Origin: JBBKWJ01 sp037968895
GTDB lineage: Bacteria > Actinomycetota > Acidimicrobiia > Acidimicrobiales > SZUA-35
NCBI GenBank assembly: GCA_037968895.1
Contig: JBBKWJ010000060.1
Span: 1 to 18,825, forward strand
Direction: 5' to 3'
Length of the DNA stretch: 18,825 nucleotides
Under the pieces are notes generated by a model. It was not told the DNA's origin, searched no databases, and saw nothing but the letters and a program-made list of their open reading frames with translations. Below are positions 13,591 through 18,825 of this stretch, piece by piece. Position 1 is the first letter of the stretch. Each line of letters opens with the position of its first letter. The translations under genes and the position numbers were made by a program.

Positions 13591-15273
13591 ATGACATCGT
13601 CGGAATCGACCAACCAGGCCAGCCTTTTCGAACCCCAGCCGCGCCTCCCTCGTAGCGCGGCGTTTGCGCTGCAACCGGCGACCCCCCGCGTCACCACTGC
13701 GTCGCAGCGGTCGTTCGACGAACTTGGCACGCCTCTGGCCGAAGTCACATTCTGTGTACTTGACCTTGAAACAACAGGCGGCTCAGCTGACACCTGCTAC
13801 ATAACCGAAATTGGAGCCGTGAAGGTCAAAGGGGGCGAGGTGCTCGGAACGTTCCAGACGATGGTGAATCCAGGGGTCGCTATCCCTCCGACGATCACCA
13901 TGCTCACTGGCATCACCGACCAACTCGTGTGCCGCGCACCGGCCATCGATCAAGTGCTGCCAACCTTCCTCGAGTTCATCGGCGGAGCAGTCATCGTTGG
14001 CCACAACGTGCGATTCGACATGAGCTTCATCCAGGCGGCGATTCAGCGTTGCGGCGGTCCGCTTCTTGGCAACCAGCGGCTTGACACGCTCGCTCTTGCT
14101 CGACGGCTTCTTGCGGGCGAGACACCCAAGTTCAACCTCGGGGTACTCGCCACAAGGCTCAGACTCCCCCACCAACCGAGCCACCGGGCGCTCGACGATG
14201 CTCTCGCAACTGTCGACCTGCTCCACTATCTCGTCGAGCGAGCAAGCTCATGGGGCGTTACCGGTCTAGATGATCTCATCAATCTGCCAACAATCGCCGG
14301 CCACCCACAGGCGAGGAAGCTCAAACTAACCACCAACCTTCCGAGAACACCTGGTGTCTACCAGTTCGTCGACGCTGACGGGAGAGTGCTCTACGTTGGC
14401 AAAGCGACCAACCTGCGGGCACGGGTTCGCAGCTACTTTTCAACCGATACGAGAGCCAAAATCGGTCAACTCCTGCGGCAGACTGCGACCGTGCGCTACG
14501 AAGAAAGCCCAACCCCGCTGAGCGCGGAGCTGACTGAGATTCGGCTGATCCAAGAGCACCAGCCCATCTTCAACAAAGCGGGCAAGCGAGCAAAAACCGC
14601 GGTCTACGTAAAACTCACTACGGCTGAAGCATTCCCCCGCCTCGCCATCACCAAGTCGACCGACTCCCCGGGTCTGTACTTCGGCCCAATGGTCTCGCGC
14701 CGCGAGGCCAACAACGTCGTCGATGCAATCCATAGCGCCTTGCCGATTCGGCGTTGCTCACGCCGGCTGCGTAAGGGTCAGCTCGCGCCGACCGACGCCA
14801 TGTGCACAGCCGGACAGCTCGGCGTAGCCCTCTGCCCCTGCAGCGGGGCGGTAACCGAGACCGAATACCAGCGAGTCGTCGACTCGGTAGCGCGTGCGAT
14901 CATGGGCGAATCTGAGTTGGTACTCGAACCGCTTGACCAGAAGATGATGAATCTCGCCGCCGCAGAACGCTTCGAAGAAGCGGCCGAGATGCGAAACCGA
15001 GCAGCAGCTTTCGCCAATGTCATGCAGCGAAAGCGAAAACTGGCGATGCTCGACCACGTCGCCACCCTCACCCTCGAGACACAGACCGGCGCGCAGATAC
15101 GTTTCGAAGCCGGCGGACAATTAGTTGGCCATCCGCCTGCGTCGCTTGACGAGGCGCTGTGCATCAGCTCATGGCTTACCCGAAACGCAAGCAAGCTGAC
15201 GCTCATCGACCTCGACGGCGAACTCTCAAGCCCACTGCCTGGAATACCGAGTTACACGCCAAGAGAGACGTAG
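13591..15273 (+). CDS. DEDDh 3'-5' exonuclease fused to UvrC/Cho-type GIY-YIG endonuclease with UVR motif
   Basis: 560 residues. Residues about 50-220 are a DnaQ-like exonuclease with Asp58/Glu60 (DLETTG), Asp143 (GHNVRFD), His198 and Asp203 (SHRALDDA), the complete DEDDh set. Residues about 250-330 are a UvrC-type GIY-YIG domain: GVY 255-257, YVG 268-270, Arg278 and Glu316 (AELTEIRLI). Cys389, Cys405, Cys415 and Cys417 recall the four-cysteine [4Fe-4S] region of UvrC, and residues 449-470 resemble a UvrB-binding UVR helix. The UvrC C-terminal RNase H-like nuclease is absent, as in Cho. Such fusions are usual in actinobacteria and are presumed to act in DNA repair. The ATG at 13591 directly abuts AGGAGG (zero spacing); an ATG at 13552 in frame is the alternative and would add 13 residues. 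It ends 8 bp from the convergent coxE. Confidence 0.9.
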   Translation: MTSSESTNQASLFEPQPRLPRSAAFALQPATPRVTTASQRSFDELGTPLAEVTFCVLDLETTGGSADTCYITEIGAVKVKGGEVLGTFQTMVNPGVAIPPTITMLTGITDQLVCRAPAIDQVLPTFLEFIGGAVIVGHNVRFDMSFIQAAIQRCGGPLLGNQRLDTLALARRLLAGETPKFNLGVLATRLRLPHQPSHRALDDALATVDLLHYLVERASSWGVTGLDDLINLPTIAGHPQARKLKLTTNLPRTPGVYQFVDADGRVLYVGKATNLRARVRSYFSTDTRAKIGQLLRQTATVRYEESPTPLSAELTEIRLIQEHQPIFNKAGKRAKTAVYVKLTTAEAFPRLAITKSTDSPGLYFGPMVSRREANNVVDAIHSALPIRRCSRRLRKGQLAPTDAMCTAGQLGVALCPCSGAVTETEYQRVVDSVARAIMGESELVLEPLDQKMMNLAAAERFEEAAEMRNRAAAFANVMQRKRKLAMLDHVATLTLETQTGAQIRFEAGGQLVGHPPASLDEALCISSWLTRNASKLTLIDLDGELSSPLPGIPSYTPRET

Positions 15274-15281
15274 CTTGCCTG

Positions 15282-16481
15282 CTAATCAGACAATGCGGTC
15301 AGCACCCGGCGCATCGCATTGAGCGAGTGCCCACTTAGCAGTTCATCGACAAAGGGCAGCGCTGCTGCCATCCCCCCAACAATTGGCTCGAATCCAGTCC
15401 CCGCAGCTCGGGGGTTGATCCATACCACCCGGTACGCCATCCGATGCAGCCGGTTCATGTGGTACTCGAGTTGGGCCGGGTCGTCCGTGTCCCAGCCATC
15501 GGACGCAACGATGACCAGCGATCCTCGAACCGTGTTTGACCACACTGGACTCGTGACCAACTCACCGATACTGGAAGCGATCCGGGTACCGCTGAAGCGA
15601 TCGGCTACCTCGTCAGACAAGCGATCGATTGCGGCCTTCGGGTCGCTCTCCCGCAGCGGCACCGTGACTCGCCGGAGCGACGTAGCGAACGTGAACACCT
15701 CCGCGTCACCATGGGCAACGAAACTCCGCATCAGGTGCAAATACATCCGGGCGAACGACTCCATCGAGCCGCTCACATCGGTGAGCACAACGATGCCTCG
15801 GGGCTTGAGACGCTGCCGACGGCGCTGCAGGCGTACCGGCTCGCCCGCCGTTGCTCTCGCTGCGAGCAGAGTCGCTCGCATGTCGATCGCGCCACCGGAG
15901 TTCGAGCTTCGGGAGCGACGGCTGCGCCGGTGAGGAAAGTCAACCAACGCGTTCTCGAGCCATGTGCCCAGGACAGTGAGCTCGGTGTCGCTCAACTGAT
16001 CGAACGGGGTGTCGGCTAGCTCGGCGATTGCGACTGGCAGTAACTCGGGAATGACAGAGTCATCAATTGGTTCAGGGCCGTCTTCATCATCAACAATTTC
16101 TGGCGCCACCGATCGTGTCGTGCGCCCAGCCATGATTTCAAGACCATCGCGAGGCACCGATTGGCGGATAACCGACCCCGTCGATTTCACGGTCGCCCGG
16201 CCCTGGTTGTTGCGCCCTGGTGGAATCGGCAGGCTTTCATCATTGAACAGCGCGTTGAAGACCTCATTGAACACTTCGAAGTCGTCTCGATCACCGATCA
16301 GACAAGTTTTTGCCACCCAATACAGCGTCCTCACGTCAGTTGGCGGGCACGTGCCTAACGCAGCACCGAAGCGACCGGTTTCCGACATGCCGACGCTGAG
16401 ACCAGCGGCGCGCAGCTTCGCAGTGAACGCAGCGGCGAAGACGCCGGTATCAACTGATCGAAAGAGCGTCGCGTTGCCCAC
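15282..16481 (-). CDS. coxE: CoxE-type VWA-domain protein, CO-dehydrogenase family accessory factor
   Basis: 399 residues. The N-terminal half (FAAAFTAKLRAAGLSVGMSE, then TLYWVAKTCLIGDRDDFEVF near 53-71) is characteristic of CoxE/YehP-like proteins. A basic low-complexity stretch (PHRRSRRSRSS) sits at about 183-193, and a VWA domain runs from about 228 on with DVSGSM at 235-240 (Asp235, Ser237, Ser239), Thr299 (SGTR) and Asp328 (ASDGW). CoxE works with the CoxD ATPase in maturing the [CuSMoO2] site or related sites of molybdenum hydroxylases (known from Oligotropha). The GTG at 16481 lies 9 bp after the coxG stop and has only AGG as a weak upstream site, so coupling to coxG is likely. Last gene of the operon. 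Confidence 0.88.
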   Translation of the reverse strand: MGNATLFRSVDTGVFAAAFTAKLRAAGLSVGMSETGRFGAALGTCPPTDVRTLYWVAKTCLIGDRDDFEVFNEVFNALFNDESLPIPPGRNNQGRATVKSTGSVIRQSVPRDGLEIMAGRTTRSVAPEIVDDEDGPEPIDDSVIPELLPVAIAELADTPFDQLSDTELTVLGTWLENALVDFPHRRSRRSRSSNSGGAIDMRATLLAARATAGEPVRLQRRRQRLKPRGIVVLTDVSGSMESFARMYLHLMRSFVAHGDAEVFTFATSLRRVTVPLRESDPKAAIDRLSDEVADRFSGTRIASSIGELVTSPVWSNTVRGSLVIVASDGWDTDDPAQLEYHMNRLHRMAYRVVWINPRAAGTGFEPIVGGMAAALPFVDELLSGHSLNAMRRVLTALSD

Positions 16482-16490
16482 AAACGGGAC

Positions 16491-17141
16491 CTATCGATCC
16501 TTCAATCTGCGCGTAAGAAAGTAGAGGACGATCGCCATGACCACTGCCCCGACGAGGGGAAGCGCACGCTTTGCGACCGCGCCACCGGCGTAGTCCATGA
16601 GGTCAAGGGCCTCGACCTCCTCGTCATCGTCAGGCTTGGCCGCCGGGCCTGCACTAGCTGCTCCCGCCGCCGCGACCTCGTCGACAACCGTGCCTTGCAT
16701 ATCCTCGATCTTCTGCTCGAGGCACGCCACGAACTGCCCAATCAGCTTCTGGGAGACCTCGACCATGACCCCCTTGCCAAACTGGGCGACCTTGCCGCTC
16801 ACTTTGAGGTCGGTATCGATCGACACCTTCGTACCTTCACCGTCTGCGACCAACTGGGCCACGATCAACGCGTCGGCGTTGCCGGATCCGCGCGAGTCTT
16901 TGCCCTTTGCGGACAACTCGGCTCGGTGGGCAGCATCGTCTTTCGACAAGAACTCTGCGGTCCCCGAATACTCAGCGGTAACCGGGCCAACTTTGATCTT
17001 GACATTGCCGGCGTAGACGCCGTCTTCTGACCCGGTGAGTTTTGCTCCGGGCATACAGGGGGCGATGACCGGGATGTCGGTCAATACCTCCCACGCTTCC
17101 TCAAGCGCCATATTGACTCTGAATTCGTTTTCGATCTTCAT
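16491..17141 (-). CDS. coxG: CoxG-type SRPBCC protein with C-terminal membrane anchor
   Basis: 216 residues from the ATG at 17141 (MKIENEF), with AGGAG about 11-15 bp upstream; a longer in-frame start at 17213 overlaps coxD and looks spurious. Residues 1-150 are a START/SRPBCC cavity fold with the CoxG hallmark CMPGAKL and TDLKVSGKVAQFG. After an Asp/Glu/Ala/Pro linker, the last 25 residues (PLVGAVVMAIVLYFL, then basic RRLKDR) form a membrane tail. CoxG proteins tether CO dehydrogenase to the membrane, and mycobacterial CoxG has been reported to bind menaquinone and hand electrons to the respiratory chain. The tail here fits that role. It lies between coxD (34-bp gap) and coxE (9-bp gap). Confidence 0.9.
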   Translation of the reverse strand: MKIENEFRVNMALEEAWEVLTDIPVIAPCMPGAKLTGSEDGVYAGNVKIKVGPVTAEYSGTAEFLSKDDAAHRAELSAKGKDSRGSGNADALIVAQLVADGEGTKVSIDTDLKVSGKVAQFGKGVMVEVSQKLIGQFVACLEQKIEDMQGTVVDEVAAAGAASAGPAAKPDDDEEVEALDLMDYAGGAVAKRALPLVGAVVMAIVLYFLTRRLKDR

Positions 17142-17175
17142 GACTTCGGCGTCTCCTGTGCTTGATAGTTGACGA

Positions 17176-18063
17176 TCACGTTGGTTGACCGACGGTAATC
17201 TCTTGTGCCGCAATTGCCTTGCGTACCCGCGCCAAATCGTCTGGCGTCTTCACCACTGCAAGAAGTGTGGATTGTGCATTTGGTGCGTCAAGGTTCGTCA
17301 CGCCAAGGGCGTGGAGCGCTCCAACCCAATCAATGGCCTCGGCAACACCAGGTGGCTTGTCGAGGTCCAGCTGGCGAGCGTGCTGGACAAATGCGGTTGC
17401 CGCAGAAACCAACGGTTCGGCCGCAGCGGGAACGTTGCGGCGCACAATCTGTGCGGCCCGTTCAAGAGAGGGAAATTCGATCCAGTGGTAGAGACAACGG
17501 CGCTTCAACGCATCGTGCAGTTCGCGGCTTCGATTGGATGTAAGAATGACAACTGGATCGGTGACGGCACGAAATGTGCCGAGTTCAGGGACAGTGACTG
17601 ACTGTTCGCCAAGGAACTCAAACAACAACGCTTCGAACTCGTCGTCGGCTCGGTCAATTTCATCAATGAGCAGCACTGCGGGGACCGGCCCGGGATGCCG
17701 AACAGCTTTGAGCAGCGGACGATCGAGAAGGAAATCCTCGGTAAACAAATCGGTCGCTCTCACTTGGCTGCTGGAAGCCTCTGCAAGTCGGATCTCGAGC
17801 AGCTGCCTTGAATAGTTCCATTCGTACAGGGCCTCGGACGCGTTGATGCCCTCGTAACACTGGAGCCGGATGAATGGGCCGCCGAGCACCGCCGCCATTG
17901 CCTTGGCGGCCGTCGTTTTGCCGACCCCTGGCTCGCCTTCTAGCAGCAGCGGCTGGCGAATAGCTTGGGCCAAAAAGAGCGCCGTCGCCAGGCCCTCGTC
18001 GACCAGATAGTCAACGTCATCAAGGGCAGCTGAAAGGCCATCACGATTGGGAAACAACTTCAC
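17176..18063 (-). CDS. coxD: CoxD-type MoxR AAA+ ATPase
   Basis: 295 residues from the GTG at 18063, whose first bases overlap the TGA of the upstream gene (GTGA, 4-bp overlap). Walker A GEPGVGKT is at 43-50, the LQCYEGINASEALYEWNY block typical of CoxD at about 67-84, Walker B LLIDEID at 131-137, sensor-1 TSN at 175-177, and the arginine finger region ALKRRCLYHW near 185-194. CoxD is the chaperone ATPase that, with CoxE, installs sulfur and copper or otherwise matures molybdenum hydroxylases (known for the Oligotropha enzyme; the metal specificity here is not known). It differs markedly in sequence from the MoxR protein at 7903-8829, so they are separate subfamilies. Confidence 0.91.
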   Translation of the reverse strand: MKLFPNRDGLSAALDDVDYLVDEGLATALFLAQAIRQPLLLEGEPGVGKTTAAKAMAAVLGGPFIRLQCYEGINASEALYEWNYSRQLLEIRLAEASSSQVRATDLFTEDFLLDRPLLKAVRHPGPVPAVLLIDEIDRADDEFEALLFEFLGEQSVTVPELGTFRAVTDPVVILTSNRSRELHDALKRRCLYHWIEFPSLERAAQIVRRNVPAAAEPLVSAATAFVQHARQLDLDKPPGVAEAIDWVGALHALGVTNLDAPNAQSTLLAVVKTPDDLARVRKAIAAQEITVGQPT

Positions 18064-18825
18064 GCAACAACACCGGCTTCCTCTGCGTAACGAGTGCGGC
18101 AACCCGGATTGCAGAACCAATAGTCGACGCCGTCAATCGCGAGATGAGCGGTGTCTGGCGCAACCATAACCGTCATGCCACACACTGGATCTATAGCGGA
18201 CTCGGGACGTTCAGGTGCCACCACCTGTGGCGCCCGCAGCCCATCAACTCTGACCGCCTGTACGAGCTCAGCCAGAATCGACAACGCGATCTCCTCCGCC
18301 GTTTTTGCTCCAATGTTGATGCCAACCGGCGACTTGATGACAGCTCGCTCGTCTGGCGTGAGTGCGAGCTCATTGAGAACCTCAGCGCCTCGCGTGAAAC
18401 TGGCAACCAGACCGATGTACCCGACTTCAGCGTCAAGCGCCGCTCGGATTGCCTCGGGTTCGTATCTCCCATGACTTGAGATGATGACGGCAAGATTGCC
18501 AGCTACGTCGGGGACGTCGTTCGCCGAGCGGTGAACGCTAAACCCGAGGCTGCCTGCGAACAGTTCGAGCGCCTCAGCAATTGGTGTGCTGCCGACGATC
18601 GCTACTCGCGGCGCGGGCAACTTTGGTTCTAGGAAGACTTCAATGGCTCCGCCAGACAAGCAAGGGTTAACAACTGTCATCGCACCCTGTGTTTCCGGGA
18701 AATCTTCGTCGCCTTCAGGAAGGATCCTCAACAGCAGTGACTCTCCTGATTCAAGGAGCGAGACTGCGGCGAGCCGAACGGAACCTTCGGCGCATTGCCC
18801 ACCGACGAAACCTTCAATGGTCCCG
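18060..18825 (-). CDS. XdhC/CoxF-family protein with C-terminal YHS domain, 5' end missing
   Basis: The frame is open from the right edge (18824) to TGA at 18060-18062, giving 254 residues; a TTG at 18731 is internal, not the start, because the sequence before it (FVGGQCAEGSVRLAAVSLLE) is typical XdhC. A Rossmann-like domain follows (VAIVGSTPIAEALELFAG, then VIISSHGRYEPEAIRAAL and GYIGLVAS, and later SPVGINIGAKTAEEIALSI). The last 45 residues are a YHS domain (DPVCGM, then YWFCNPGC), a small metal-associated Cys motif. XdhC-family proteins bind and sulfurate or deliver the molybdenum cofactor to hydroxylases. It is the first visible gene of the cox accessory operon and overlaps coxD by 4 bp. 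The rest of the gene, and possibly the hydroxylase subunits, lie to the right of the window. Confidence 0.9.
   Translation of the reverse strand, partial: GTIEGFVGGQCAEGSVRLAAVSLLESGESLLLRILPEGDEDFPETQGAMTVVNPCLSGGAIEVFLEPKLPAPRVAIVGSTPIAEALELFAGSLGFSVHRSANDVPDVAGNLAVIISSHGRYEPEAIRAALDAEVGYIGLVASFTRGAEVLNELALTPDERAVIKSPVGINIGAKTAEEIALSILAELVQAVRVDGLRAPQVVAPERPESAIDPVCGMTVMVAPDTAHLAIDGVDYWFCNPGCRTRYAEEAGVVA

Noticed and set aside
14350..14600. GIY-YIG domain as a sign of a homing endonuclease or mobile intron
   Set aside because: The domain has UvrC-type spacing, is fused to a DnaQ-like exonuclease and a UVR motif, and matches a standard actinobacterial repair architecture.
15319..15933. Plus-strand open frame opposite coxE
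   Set aside because: Antisense to the VWA domain with intact metal site, no plausible product.
16491..17213. Longer coxG start at 17213
   Set aside because: It would overlap the end of coxD and add 24 residues unlike the family; the ATG at 17141 starts exactly at the conserved MKIENEF-type N-terminus.
18060..18731. XdhC gene starting at the TTG at 18731
   Set aside because: The frame continues to the right edge with conserved XdhC sequence (FVGGQCAE), so the gene is cut by the window, not started there.

Overview
The window is about 60% GC by eye. It uses many GTG and TTG starts and has tightly packed, translationally overlapping genes. It carries mycofactocin genes, an NDMA-type alcohol dehydrogenase, aerobic CO-dehydrogenase (cox-type) accessory genes, an actinobacterial DEDDh exonuclease/GIY-YIG fusion, and a large coiled-coil NYN protein. 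Together these point to a chromosomal segment of a high-GC actinobacterium, most likely an Acidimicrobiia-type lineage (inference from gene content, not a database result). No rRNA, tRNA, CRISPR array, transposase or integrase was recognised.

Layout. (1) 1-348 (+): 3' end of mftE, the mycofactocin creatininase-family peptidase; its 5' end and presumably mftA-D lie to the left. (2) 345-6394 (-): five-gene peptide ABC importer operon, transcribed as ATPase, ATPase, lipoprotein binding protein, permease, permease. The binding-protein gene is flanked by two strong hairpins. (3) 6395-6761: 367-bp divergent intergenic region with two adjacent operator-like dyads and a candidate promoter. (4) 6762-11157 (+): tightly coupled genes for a zinc NDMA-dependent alcohol dehydrogenase, a MoxR-type AAA+ ATPase, a VWA-domain protein and the mycofactocin glycosyltransferase MftF. 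(5) 11165-13525 (-): a 74-residue zinc-ribbon protein followed by a 709-residue coiled-coil protein with a C-terminal NYN nuclease-like domain. (6) 13591-15273 (+): DEDDh exonuclease fused to a UvrC-like GIY-YIG nuclease, a four-cysteine segment and a UVR motif. (7) 15282-18825 (-): cox accessory operon in the order XdhC-YHS (cut by the window edge), CoxD, CoxG, CoxE. The hydroxylase structural genes are not in the window and may lie beyond the right edge.

How the genes may work together. MftE trims the mycofactocin precursor and MftF glycosylates the redox core. The NDMA-dependent dehydrogenase belongs to the family whose tightly bound NAD is thought to be re-oxidised through mycofactocin. 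A MoxR/VWA pair sits between the dehydrogenase and mftF in one reading-frame-overlapping array. The most interesting hypothesis here is that it is a dedicated maturation or remodelling module for a mycofactocin-dependent enzyme. The right-hand operon contains a second, clearly different MoxR/VWA pair (CoxD/CoxE) that serves molybdenum hydroxylase maturation, so two AAA+/VWA chaperone systems lie within about 10 kb, one on each side of the nuclease genes. The peptide importer lies between mftE and mftF; a functional link to mycofactocin is only a conjecture.
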